Shown in pieces: positions 13,125 to 19,646 of a stretch of 19,646 bases of DNA (positions are counted from its first letter, which is position 1; each line of letters opens with the position of its first letter). Below the pieces are notes generated by a model, which ran no database searches, was not told the DNA's origin, and worked only from the letters and a program-made list of their open reading frames with translations. The position numbers and the translations under genes are program-made. Source of the stretch: CAYFHQ01 sp964342805 (GTDB lineage: Bacteria; Bacillota; Clostridia; Peptostreptococcales; Acidaminobacteraceae); contig CAYFHQ010000072.1 in NCBI GenBank assembly GCA_964342805.1, positions 1 to 19,646 of the forward strand, read 5' to 3'.

Positions 13125-15206
13125 ATGAATTGGAAACGTCTTTTAGTCATTCTCTTGACGGTCACCCTGCTCATGGGACAGGTTGCTTTTGCTGACAAGT
13201 TCCTGGAGTATGAAACCGTTGAGCTGATTGATGGCATGAACAACATAGGAACCAGCTATACCACCGCCGGCATGACCCTTGCCGGTATGGATGTCATAAC
13301 AGACGTGCCCAGTATTCTGTACAATGTGAAGGGCAATACCCGGACCCTTGTGCCAATCAGTTTTGTGGCCAAGAGCATGGGGGCCAAGGTCAGCTGGGAC
13401 CAAGACACCAAGACAGCGACTTTTTCCACGGGGAAAAACGTCATTAAACTCCAGGCAGACAACCCCAAGGCGGATATCGACGGAATCTTGTTCGACCTGC
13501 CCAACGGCGTACCGCCGAAACTCATGGGCTATAAGGGCAACTTCCGACTTTTAGTACCTATTAAGTTTGTGGCAGAGCAATTCAACCTGGAAGTGGGCTG
13601 GGACGGGGACACCCGCATGGTAGTCCTCAACTATCCGAGACAGTCCATGTCAGACATCCGTTATGACGAAACCAAGATGAATCCAGAAATCCGCATTAAA
13701 ACCACGGGTGAAGTTCGGACGACCTCTTATTTCTTGTCTGGTTCCCAAGTGGGGGGCAAGGACAAAATCGTTATCGACTTAGAGAATACGGAATTTAGCA
13801 TACCAGACTACAAGCTGGAAAGTGGCAAAGAGAACATTGTCCTCCTTTATGGGGACGTGAAAAAGATATCCACCTATGCTTATGAAAACAAGTCTCGGGT
13901 GGAGATTGACCTGGACCGCAGACGAGGCTATGACACCTTCTACGACGCAGACAAGGGTGAACTGGTGATCCGCTTCATCAACTCTGTCCAGGATATTCGA
14001 ACTGAACAAATTTATGCTGCTGAGGCAGTCATTATCAATACAGGTGAGGAACCCGCCTATAACGTCCAGCGCCTCCAGGACATGGTCATAGTAGACGTCA
14101 TGAACTCTCTTATGAAGGTCAACGAAGGCCAGTACGGCACAACAGACATTAATGAGGGGGGCGTAAAGTCCATCTCTTATTCCCAGTTTGAGCCCAGTGC
14201 AGAATACGACCCGTCAGATATTATCAGCCGGGTGGTGGTCAAGCTGGAGGACGACACGTCCATTGACGACGTCTTCATTGAGCACGTGGACAACGAGATT
14301 ATTGTTTATGTGTCCGGTGACCCCCTCAATGGTTTTGACTATGCCAAGAACAGCTTGGACACGGCCAGCCTAAAGATGGGCCTTCAAACCGCAGGCACCT
14401 ACCGGTCCACCTACGACGAGTCCGCTGGCTACTACTGGGTCTACCTGCAGAAGTCCACAACAGACCTGTCGAAATTGGACGTTCAAATCGATGATAGCAT
14501 TATTGACCGTATCGTCATTGACGATTCTAGTGACCAGGACGAATACATTGTGAAGATCGACCTGGCTGACGGTACCAAGGTTCTAAACCCAGAGGGGACC
14601 AAGCAGGAAACCTCCATGGTGGCTGTGGCCTTTGCCAACGAAGCCCTCAAGAACTCCATTTACCGGAATACCCTGGTGGTCATTGACGCGGGTCATGGTG
14701 GTTGGGACCCAGGGGCGGTCGGCTCCTTTACCCAGGAAAAAGTTCTAGCCCTAGAGGCTTCCAAACGCCTGAAAAAGGAACTGGAGGGCCAAGGCTTCAA
14801 AACCTACATGATCCGAGACACCGACGTTCGGGTCCAGCTCCAGCAGCGGTCTAAGATCGCCAATGAGCTAAACGCTGACCTCTTTATCAGTGTCCACTTC
14901 AATGCAGCGGAAAGCACCAAGGCCAGAGGCATTGAAACCCTTTATGCACCGGAACCAACGGGCCAGAAGAAAAAGCTGGCTTACGCCATGCAAGATGCGC
15001 TCATTGACAAAATGGGTTCTGTCAACCGGGGGGTAGTGGAACGGCCCAATCTACATGTTACGAGGGCGACTAACATGCCTTCGGTGATTGTTGAACTTGG
15101 TTTCGTGACCAATGCCGAGGAAGAAAAACGGATAAGTACGCCTGAATTTATGGTGGACGCAGGCAAGGCCATGCTCAATGGTATTCTCAACTTCCTTAAG
15201 AAGTAA
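13125..15206 (+). CDS. Secreted N-acetylmuramoyl-L-alanine amidase (Amidase_3) with stalk domains
   Basis: This enzyme cuts the amide bond between N-acetylmuramic acid and L-alanine in peptidoglycan, acting outside the membrane. ATG 13125 gives a signal peptide (NWKRLLVILLTVTLL, cleavage probably after AFA near residue 23) and 693 residues in all. An upstream GTG at 13011 would bury the signal, so I reject it. Residues 50-170 hold two copper-amine-oxidase-N-like units (RTLVPISFVAKSMGAKVSWD and RLLVPIKFVAEQFNLEVGWD). The middle region looks like AMIN-type beta domains that target the wall. The catalytic Amidase_3 domain (about 513-693) shows zinc ligands H524, E538 and H591, and catalytic E657 in VELGFV. 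AAAGG at 13109-13113 is the ribosome site, rather distant. It could serve cell separation, spore or vegetative wall turnover. Confidence 0.93.
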   Translation: MNWKRLLVILLTVTLLMGQVAFADKFLEYETVELIDGMNNIGTSYTTAGMTLAGMDVITDVPSILYNVKGNTRTLVPISFVAKSMGAKVSWDQDTKTATFSTGKNVIKLQADNPKADIDGILFDLPNGVPPKLMGYKGNFRLLVPIKFVAEQFNLEVGWDGDTRMVVLNYPRQSMSDIRYDETKMNPEIRIKTTGEVRTTSYFLSGSQVGGKDKIVIDLENTEFSIPDYKLESGKENIVLLYGDVKKISTYAYENKSRVEIDLDRRRGYDTFYDADKGELVIRFINSVQDIRTEQIYAAEAVIINTGEEPAYNVQRLQDMVIVDVMNSLMKVNEGQYGTTDINEGGVKSISYSQFEPSAEYDPSDIISRVVVKLEDDTSIDDVFIEHVDNEIIVYVSGDPLNGFDYAKNSLDTASLKMGLQTAGTYRSTYDESAGYYWVYLQKSTTDLSKLDVQIDDSIIDRIVIDDSSDQDEYIVKIDLADGTKVLNPEGTKQETSMVAVAFANEALKNSIYRNTLVVIDAGHGGWDPGAVGSFTQEKVLALEASKRLKKELEGQGFKTYMIRDTDVRVQLQQRSKIANELNADLFISVHFNAAESTKARGIETLYAPEPTGQKKKLAYAMQDALIDKMGSVNRGVVERPNLHVTRATNMPSVIVELGFVTNAEEEKRISTPEFMVDAGKAMLNGILNFLKK

Positions 15207-15210
15207 TTCT

Positions 15211-15279
15211 GATAAAAGCTCGTTAATGAGCCTCAGTTGTAGGGTATAAGCTAAGTACCTTGCACCTGAGGCTTTTATC
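15211..15279 (+). terminator. Terminator-like folded element after the amidase gene
   Basis: GATAAAA (15211-15217) can pair with TTTTATC (15273-15279), and GCCTCAG (15230-15236) with CTGAGGC (15266-15272). Inside is GGTA/TACC (15243-15246 with 15256-15259). The unpaired left side can form its own GCTC/GAGC hairpin, which competes with the main stem. The T run is short (TTTT), so termination may be partial. Confidence 0.6.
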
Positions 15280-15304
15280 GTAGGACTAGACGCAGGAGAA
15301 TGCC

Positions 15305-15721
15305 ATGCTATTGTACGAAAACAGTATTTCGTCATCCTTTCAAAAAGTCCATGAGACCGTAAAGGAAATCATGGAACAGCTCAAGCTGATCGACGACGTT
15401 GATCGGCAATTTTTGCTGTTTAGAATCAATTTCATGCTCCGAGAAGTCCTAAATAATGCTGTAGAACACGGCAATGCCTTCGATGAAGACAAAATGGTGG
15501 GGATCACCATTACCTATGAAAAACCGCATCTTCGATTTGTGATTACTGACCAGGGTCAGGGGATTGAACTCCCTAAGCATGACCTTGGCCATGCTGAGTA
15601 TATCCTGAGGGAGCGGTCCAGGGGCATTGAAATGATCCGAAAGTTCCAATTTGAGCTTCAGGCGGAGGGCAACACCCTCCATGTGCATTTAAACTTAGAC
15701 CATGTGAAGGAGGAGATATAA
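15305..15721 (+). CDS. Anti-sigma-type serine kinase (RsbW/SpoIIAB-like HATPase)
   Basis: The 138-residue GHKL ATPase belongs to the anti-sigma factor family. Such proteins hold a sigma factor or other target, and phosphorylate a STAS antagonist. The N box is REVLNNAVEHGN (E47, N51, H55), the G1 box is DQGQGIE (D82, G84, G86), and the G2 box is RSRGIEMI (around G107). The N-terminal helices (QKVHETVKEIMEQL and DRQFLLFRINFML) are the usual dimer and partner-binding part. AGGAG lies 6 bases before ATG 15305. The stop is one base from the STAS gene start. No sigma gene adjoins it, so it may bind a distant sigma factor or have a non-sigma target. Confidence 0.88.
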   Translation: MLLYENSISSSFQKVHETVKEIMEQLKLIDDVDRQFLLFRINFMLREVLNNAVEHGNAFDEDKMVGITITYEKPHLRFVITDQGQGIELPKHDLGHAEYILRERSRGIEMIRKFQFELQAEGNTLHVHLNLDHVKEEI

Positions 15722-15722
15722 C

Positions 15723-16025
15723 ATGTTGCGACGGACAGAGGGAGACGTCATGTATTTGACCTTGGAAGAGGACTTGGTGGCGTCCAATGTAAAAACCTTT
15801 AAAGCTGAAATTCACGACTATGTCGGCGGCGTGGAAATTGACGAGATCGTCCTGAACATGTCCCGGTGTGAGAATATTGACAGTGTAGGTGTCACCTTTG
15901 TGGTGAGCCTCTATAAACTGATTACGGAGGAGGCCAAGAGCTTCCGTGTGACTGGTAGTTCCGACGAAATTAAGCAACTCTTCAAGCTCATGAAGCTGGA
16001 CGAGTTCTTTGATCTAGACGACTAA
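15723..16025 (+). CDS. STAS-domain anti-sigma factor antagonist
   Basis: A single 100-residue STAS domain of the RsbV/SpoIIAA type. In its dephosphorylated form such a protein binds the anti-sigma kinase and frees the kinase's target. The conserved loop reads NIDSVGVTFVVSLY. Ser54 lines up with the phosphorylated serine of SpoIIAA (Ser58), although the next residue is Val where Ser or Thr is usual. The end SSDEIKQLFKLMKLDEFFDL is the standard last helix region. GGAGGAG lies just upstream of ATG 15723, inside the end of the kinase gene. A second in-frame ATG (codon 10) also has a fair ribosome site (GAGGGAG), so a shorter form is possible. Confidence 0.9.
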   Translation: MLRRTEGDVMYLTLEEDLVASNVKTFKAEIHDYVGGVEIDEIVLNMSRCENIDSVGVTFVVSLYKLITEEAKSFRVTGSSDEIKQLFKLMKLDEFFDLDD

Positions 16026-16056
16026 TCGAATGTGACAATGGAAGTGGGAGGCGCTG

Positions 16057-17244
16057 ATGGAGTACAGAATTCTCATAGCAGATGATGTAGAAATGAACCG
16101 CATATTGATCATCGATATCCTAAGCCGTAAGCTGGAGAACGCTGTGTTTGTGGAGGCGACCAATGGGAAAGAAGTGATGGATACTGTGGCCAGCCAGGAC
16201 ATTGACCTTATTGTCCTGGATTTGATCATGCCAGTAATGGATGGTTTTCAGGTCCTCAAGTCCATGAAGTCCAACGAGGAAACAGCGGACATTCCCATTA
16301 TTGTGAGTTCGGCCATTACTGAAATTTCTTCCATAGAGTTGACCCTCAAGGCAGGGGCCATGGATTATTTCACCAAACCCTTGTCCCCCAATGATATGGA
16401 GATCATACTACCTCTCAAGGCGAAAAACGCCCTCCTCTTTTATGAGCAGCAGAAGACCATTGCTGCCCTCAACCGAGAAATTACGGAAGAGCTCAAAAAT
16501 GCCCACGACTTCCAGAGCATTATGTTGCCCAAGTCCCGGGACTTTGAAAACATGGACTTGTTTATCAAGTACCAGCCGTCTCTCGGGATTGGTGGAGACT
16601 GTTTTGACTGTTTTGAGCATGAGGGCAAAATGTGGTTTATCATTGCTGATGTGACCGGCCACGGGATTGCAGCAGGCATGGCCTCGTCCATGGTGAAAAT
16701 CCTCTTCCGCTGGGCTGCCAGCCAGGAAGGCATGACCCCGGGGAAGGTACTCGAGAGCATTAACCACCGGATTTTTGAGATCTTTGACTTTGATAGTATG
16801 TCCAATTACTTGGTCTTCACAGCCTTTGTGGGGGCCATTGACGATGGAAATTTACAGTATGCCAATGCGGGACAACCCTACCCCATGATCTACCACCAGG
16901 CCAGTAATGAGGTGGAGATCATTGAGGACGGCGGCCTGGCTTGTGGTATGCTGGACGGCATTCGGTTCGATGACAAGGGCCGCCAGCTACTGCCAGGAGA
17001 CAGCATATTCCTCTATACAGACGGCCTTTTCAGTAGTGGTCAGAAGAAGGACTTTGTCAACTGGAAGCTGGTCCATGAATATGTGGCTGACCACCGCCAC
17101 CAGATTGGTGAGGACCCTGACGCCTTTATGGAAGGTTTGTTCTGGTACTTCCACTTTATCCATAAGGGGGAGGACAAGAACCATGAACACGACTTCACCG
17201 ACGACGTTGCTATGATGCTCCTCAAGGTACGGCCTAAAGAATAA
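16057..17244 (+). CDS. Response regulator with C-terminal PP2C-type phosphatase (SpoIIE/RsbU-like)
   Basis: The 395-residue protein fuses a receiver domain to a serine phosphatase. The receiver (1-125) has acidic D9/D10, phosphoacceptor D55 in IVLDLIMPVMDG, switch residue S85 and K107 in FTKP. A linker helix (about 126-160, EQQKTIAALNREITEELKN) probably forms a coiled coil and ends at the family motif FQSIMLP. The PP2C domain shows metal-binding GGD (D181), IADVTGHG (D198) and FTDDVAM (D382/D383). By family rule, phosphorylation of D55 by a histidine kinase would set the phosphatase activity on the STAS protein just upstream. GGGAGG precedes ATG 16057. No histidine kinase is adjacent. A terminator follows directly, so the three genes form one cassette. 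Confidence 0.93.
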   Translation: MEYRILIADDVEMNRILIIDILSRKLENAVFVEATNGKEVMDTVASQDIDLIVLDLIMPVMDGFQVLKSMKSNEETADIPIIVSSAITEISSIELTLKAGAMDYFTKPLSPNDMEIILPLKAKNALLFYEQQKTIAALNREITEELKNAHDFQSIMLPKSRDFENMDLFIKYQPSLGIGGDCFDCFEHEGKMWFIIADVTGHGIAAGMASSMVKILFRWAASQEGMTPGKVLESINHRIFEIFDFDSMSNYLVFTAFVGAIDDGNLQYANAGQPYPMIYHQASNEVEIIEDGGLACGMLDGIRFDDKGRQLLPGDSIFLYTDGLFSSGQKKDFVNWKLVHEYVADHRHQIGEDPDAFMEGLFWYFHFIHKGEDKNHEHDFTDDVAMMLLKVRPKE

Positions 17245-17254
17245 GAAGATAAGC

Positions 17255-17291
17255 AAACATCGCTGGCGGCTATACGACTGGCGATGTTTTT
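17255..17291 (+). terminator. Intrinsic terminator of the partner-switching cassette
   Basis: AAACATCGC (17255-17263) pairs with GCGATGTTT (17281-17289). The stem extends inward by T-G, G-T and G-C, and T residues run to 17291. It begins 11 bases after the phosphatase stop. Confidence 0.88.
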
Positions 17292-17366
17292 GTCTGTGGA
17301 TTTTCCCTGCCCCTGTCCCCAGACCTATGATAGGATAGAAGCAGAGAACAGAAAGGATGGTTCTAA

Positions 17367-18098
17367 ATGGAAAGAATCGATCAAAGACAGGCGGATCAGC
17401 TCCGTCCAGTCCGTATACATACGCAGTATCTGGCCCACCCAGACGGGTCGGTCCTCATTGAAATGGGCATGACCAAGGTTATTTGTACAGCCATGGTGGA
17501 GGAAAAGGTGCCCCCCTTCCTAAAGGACTCTGGCTCTGGTTGGGTAACAGCAGAGTACTCCATGCTACCGGGCTCTACCATGACTCGAAAGCGGCGGGAC
17601 GCGGCCAAGGGCAAGGTAGACGGAAGGTCAACGGAAATCCAGCGGCTCATTGGCAGGTCCCTTCGGTCGGTTGTGGAACTGGAAAAGCTGGGGGAGCGGA
17701 CCCTTTGGATTGACTGTGACGTGATCCAGGCCGACGGTGGCACACGGACGGCCTCCATCACTGGTGCCTATGTGGCCATGCAATTGGCCATTCGAAAGCT
17801 CATGGACAAGGGCCTCTTAACAGACAACCCCATTCGGGAACCCCTGGCGGCCGTTAGCGTGGGTGTAGTGGCAGAAGAACCCCTGCTGGACCTGTGTTAT
17901 GTGGAAGACCGGGACGCCATTGTGGACATGAACCTGGTCATGACGGGGTCCGGCCAATTTATTGAACTTCAAGGGACGGGAGAAGAACGCCCCTTTACAA
18001 AAGAAGAACTCACTACCCTCTTGACCTACGGGGAAAAGGGGATTGCAGCCTTGGTAGCCATTCAGAAACAAGCATTGGAGGACGCCCATGACAAGTAA
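17367..18098 (+). CDS. rph: Ribonuclease PH
   Basis: RNase PH is a phosphate-dependent 3'-5' exoribonuclease that trims the 3' ends of tRNA precursors. Its 243 residues match the family's usual length (about 240-255). Hallmarks are the start RPVRIHTQYLAHPDGSVLIE, the phosphate and RNA-binding stretch GWVTAEYSMLPGSTMTRKRR, the GRSTEIQRLIGRSLR motif (the arginines contact phosphate), IDCDVIQADGGTRTASITGA, and DLCYVEDRDAIVDMNLVMTG. AAAGGA lies 9 bases before ATG 17367. The last 11 bases overlap the next gene, a pyrophosphatase, as in many Firmicutes. A TATGAT at 17326-17331 may be its -10, but the -35 is weak. Confidence 0.97.
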   Translation: MERIDQRQADQLRPVRIHTQYLAHPDGSVLIEMGMTKVICTAMVEEKVPPFLKDSGSGWVTAEYSMLPGSTMTRKRRDAAKGKVDGRSTEIQRLIGRSLRSVVELEKLGERTLWIDCDVIQADGGTRTASITGAYVAMQLAIRKLMDKGLLTDNPIREPLAAVSVGVVAEEPLLDLCYVEDRDAIVDMNLVMTGSGQFIELQGTGEERPFTKEELTTLLTYGEKGIAALVAIQKQALEDAHDK

Positions 18099-18693
18099 GG
18101 TAATTCTTGCCTCAGGCAACAAACATAAGTTAGAAGAGATCCAGGAAATCCTTAAGGACTTCCAATATGAACTGGTGACCATGCATGACGCTGGCCTAGT
18201 GGACTATGAGATTATTGAAGACGGGGACACCTTTGAAGCCAATTCTCTAATCAAGGCGGAGGCCGTTCTTAAGGAACTGGGCCTGCCGACCATTGCAGAC
18301 GACTCAGGCCTGGAAGTGGACGCCCTAGACGGGGCACCAGGGGTTTATTCTGCCCGTTATTCTGGTGAACATGCAGACTACAAGGCCAACAACGTCAAGC
18401 TCCTAAAGGCGCTCCAGGGGGTAGCAGACGACAAGCGGACAGCCCGTTTTGTGACGGTCCTCACCATGCTCTTTCCCAATGGCGACCAGATTGTGGTCCG
18501 CGGGGAAGTAGAAGGTGTGATCGGCCATGAGGAGGTTGGAGACAATGGCTTTGGCTATGACCCACTCTTTATTGTTCCAGAACACAAGAAGACCTTCGCC
18601 CAGCTGGCCTCCAATGAAAAGAATGCCATTAGCCACCGGGCCAATGCCCTTCGCAAGCTCCAGGTGGAACTAAAGGCCTACTTGGACAAGTAA
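18088..18693 (+). CDS. rdgB: XTP/dITP diphosphatase (RdgB/HAM1 family)
   Basis: The enzyme hydrolyses dITP, ITP and XTP to monophosphates, keeping deaminated purines out of DNA and RNA. The 201 residues have the family layout: SGNKHKLEEI (residues 9-18) binds the nucleotide phosphates, then FEANSLIKA, IADDSGLEVDALDGAPGVYS and GDNGFGYDPLF follow, and FAQLASNEKNAISHRANAL near the end completes the active site. GGAGG lies about 8 bases before ATG 18088, within the end of rph, so translation is coupled. One base separates its stop from the next gene's ATG. Confidence 0.96.
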   Translation: MTSKVILASGNKHKLEEIQEILKDFQYELVTMHDAGLVDYEIIEDGDTFEANSLIKAEAVLKELGLPTIADDSGLEVDALDGAPGVYSARYSGEHADYKANNVKLLKALQGVADDKRTARFVTVLTMLFPNGDQIVVRGEVEGVIGHEEVGDNGFGYDPLFIVPEHKKTFAQLASNEKNAISHRANALRKLQVELKAYLDK

Positions 18694-18694
18694 T

Positions 18695-19171
18695 ATGAGG
18701 ATTGGTGTGCTCAGTGACTCCCATGGTGATCTAACCATGGGCAAGAAGGCACTTTTACAAATGGGACAGGTGGACCTGGTCCTCCATGCTGGAGACCATT
18801 ATGCCGATGCGGTTAAGCTCAGCCCCTTTACCAAGGCCCAGATTATTGGTGTCCGGGGCAATGTCGAACCCCTAAGGGAGGGACCGGAGGAATTGCTCCT
18901 TGAATATGAAGGGGTTAGAATCTTCTTAACCCATGGCCACCTTTACCATGTGAAGTTCAGCCTTCACAAGCTCTTCTATAAGGCCAAGGAGGCCCAGACC
19001 CATGTTGTTGTCTTCGGACATACCCATCATGCGTTAAAGGGAGAGGAAGAGGGTATACTCTTTCTGAACCCCGGAAGCGTGTCCAGACCCCGGGGACCCT
19101 TGGGACATTCCTATGCCATATTGGAATTAAAGGACGGAATGGTAACTGCCGAAATACTCGAAATTGTATAA
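18695..19171 (+). CDS. YfcE/MJ0936-type metallophosphoesterase
   Basis: The 158-residue protein is a calcineurin-like phosphoesterase of the small YfcE/MJ0936 class, with phosphodiesterase activity on model substrates and an unsettled natural substrate. Metal-binding motifs are SDSHG (D8, H10), HAGDH (D34), RGNVE (N56), THGH (H80, H82) and GHTH (H109, H111). The third motif is GNVE where GNCD is common; the metal-binding Asn is kept. NPGSVSRPRG near the C-terminus is typical. The ATG lies one base after the rdgB stop. The rph-rdgB-yfcE order recurs in Clostridia, which supports one operon. A stem-loop ends it. Confidence 0.92.
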   Translation: MRIGVLSDSHGDLTMGKKALLQMGQVDLVLHAGDHYADAVKLSPFTKAQIIGVRGNVEPLREGPEELLLEYEGVRIFLTHGHLYHVKFSLHKLFYKAKEAQTHVVVFGHTHHALKGEEEGILFLNPGSVSRPRGPLGHSYAILELKDGMVTAEILEIV

Positions 19172-19179
19172 CTTTTATC

Positions 19180-19216
19180 TAGCGGTCTTGGGCAGACGGT
19201 TCAAGACCGCTATTTT
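19180..19216 (+). terminator. Terminator of the rph-rdgB-yfcE operon
   Basis: TAGCGGTCTTG (19180-19190) pairs perfectly with CAAGACCGCTA (19202-19212), with an 11-base loop. The T run is short (TATTTTA). The position 8 bases after the stop codon fits a terminator. Confidence 0.8.
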
Positions 19217-19266
19217 ACTAGTTTACAGCCTGTTTTGACCAATGTGAAAAAAACATGGCAAAAGTG

Positions 19267-19295
19267 TTGACGGCCTATACCTATTCATGTATAAT
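19267..19295 (+). promoter_or_regulatory. Near-consensus promoter of the tRNA cluster
   Basis: TTGACG (19267-19272), a 17-bp spacer and TATAAT (19290-19295) are one mismatch from the sigma-A ideal. An AT-rich stretch with a run of seven A lies upstream. This is the strength expected of a stable RNA promoter. Confidence 0.88.
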
Positions 19296-19301
19296 AAATT
19301 T

Positions 19302-19375
19302 TGTCAGTTGGCGAAGCGCCCCACACAAAACGGCGAAGTCGTTGTGAGGACTGGCTCTGACAGCACTAACTGCAC
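19302..19375 (+). other. Folded 5' leader of the tRNA transcript
   Basis: TGTCAG (19302-19307) can pair with CTGACA (19357-19362). It encloses a GGCG/CGCC hairpin (19310-19313 with 19317-19320) and a CACAA/TTGTG hairpin (19324-19328 with 19342-19346). The result is a small three-way junction before the first tRNA, presumably removed by RNase P. Confidence 0.4.
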
Positions 19376-19452
19376 GCGTCAGTAGCTCAGCTGGATAGAG
19401 CAACGGCCTTCTAAGCCGTAGGTCCCGGGTTCGAATCCCTGCTGACGCGCCA
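19376..19452 (+). tRNA. tRNA-Arg (anticodon UCU)
   Basis: The acceptor stem GCGTCAG/CTGACGC is perfect. The D arm is GCTC/GAGC. The anticodon stem ACGGC/GCCGT holds the loop CTTCTAA with anticodon TCT, reading AGA (and AGG by wobble). The T loop is TTCGAAT, and its stem contains one C/T mismatch (19426/19440). CCA is encoded at 19450-19452. Confidence 0.95.
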
Positions 19453-19457
19453 AACAT

Positions 19458-19534
19458 GGCGGCTATAGTCAAGTGGTTAAGACACAGGATTGTGGCTCCT
19501 GCATTCGCGAGTTCGAATCTCGTTAGCCGCCCCA
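19458..19534 (+). tRNA. tRNA-His (anticodon GUG)
   Basis: The anticodon loop TTGTGGC inside the stem CAGGA/TCCTG gives anticodon GTG. The acceptor stem GCGGCTA/TAGCCGC is extended by the histidine-specific G-1 (19458) paired with discriminator C73 (19531). CCA is encoded at 19532-19534. It lies 5 bases after tRNA-Arg, so both come from one transcript. Confidence 0.95.
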
Positions 19535-19544
19535 TTATTTACTT

Positions 19545-19566
19545 AAGACGACCTTTTGGTCGTCTT
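19545..19566. repeat. Perfect hairpin between tRNA-His and tRNA-Gln
   Basis: AAGACGACC (19545-19553) pairs perfectly with GGTCGTCTT (19558-19566) over the loop TTTT. No T run follows on the + strand. It may be a processing signal or a weak terminator; I see no separate promoter for tRNA-Gln. Confidence 0.6.
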
Positions 19567-19592
19567 GGGTAAAACAACTTCAAAGAACACTT

Positions 19593-19646
19593 TGGGGATT
19601 AGCCAAGTCGGTAAGGCAGCGGACTTTGACTCCGTCATGCACAGGT
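19593..19646 (+). tRNA. tRNA-Gln (anticodon UUG), 3' end outside window
   Basis: The sequence begins TGGGGAT as usual for bacterial tRNA-Gln, with D arm AGCC...GGC and anticodon stem GCGGA/TCCGT (one G-T pair) holding the loop CTTTGAC, anticodon TTG. The window stops in the variable/T-arm region, so the T stem and acceptor 3' strand cannot be checked. Confidence 0.88.

Noticed and set aside
19281..19535. Minus-strand frame across the tRNA genes
   Set aside because: It is the complement of tRNA-Arg and tRNA-His; such frames are common misannotations.

Overview
The window looks like the chromosome of a Gram-positive, low-to-moderate GC Firmicute of the Clostridia type. The basis is the strong AGGAGG-like ribosome sites, frequent GTG/TTG starts, the pcrA-ligA pair, a YaaR (DUF327) gene, an Opp system with a lipoprotein binding protein, a partner-switching regulatory module and intrinsic terminators after most transcription units. 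This is inference from gene content; I cannot name a species. Genes with confident function are all on the + strand.

Layout. 1-683: the end of a gene resembling the FlhB C-terminal cytoplasmic domain, overlapping a yaaR-family gene, then a terminator. 752-5187: pcrA helicase and ligA (NAD-dependent DNA ligase), a tight DNA-repair operon closed by a strong terminator. 5188-5759: an AT-rich regulatory stretch without a convincing gene, holding a long hairpin, a CodY-like box, a candidate promoter and a pair of inverted AATTGTTACAA sites. 5760-11849: oligopeptide importer oppB-oppC-oppD-oppF, then oppA under its own promoter, with a second CodY-like box and a GC-rich hairpin in its leader. 11896-12926: an orphan AIR-synthase/HypE-like ATP-binding protein. 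12970-15279: a strong promoter, a structured 5' leader of unknown class, and a secreted N-acetylmuramoyl-L-alanine amidase with stalk/AMIN-type domains. 15305-17291: a complete partner-switching cassette (anti-sigma-type kinase, STAS antagonist, response regulator fused to a PP2C phosphatase) with no sigma factor beside it. 17367-19216: rph, rdgB-like nucleotide pyrophosphatase and a YfcE-type phosphoesterase, overlapping or nearly so. 19267-19646: a near-consensus promoter driving tRNA-Arg(UCU), tRNA-His(GUG) and tRNA-Gln(UUG), the last cut by the window end.

How they work together. The Opp genes encode a full peptide importer: lipoprotein receptor, two permeases and two ATPases. Its two transcription starts both appear to carry CodY-like operators, which would link peptide uptake to nutrient status. 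The partner-switching genes form a phosphorylation switch whose phosphatase is under a receiver domain; its output is not in the window. No wholly new system is proven here. The best leads are the opp control region, the amidase leader, the extracellular insert in OppC, the orphan HypE-like protein and the unconnected partner-switching cassette.
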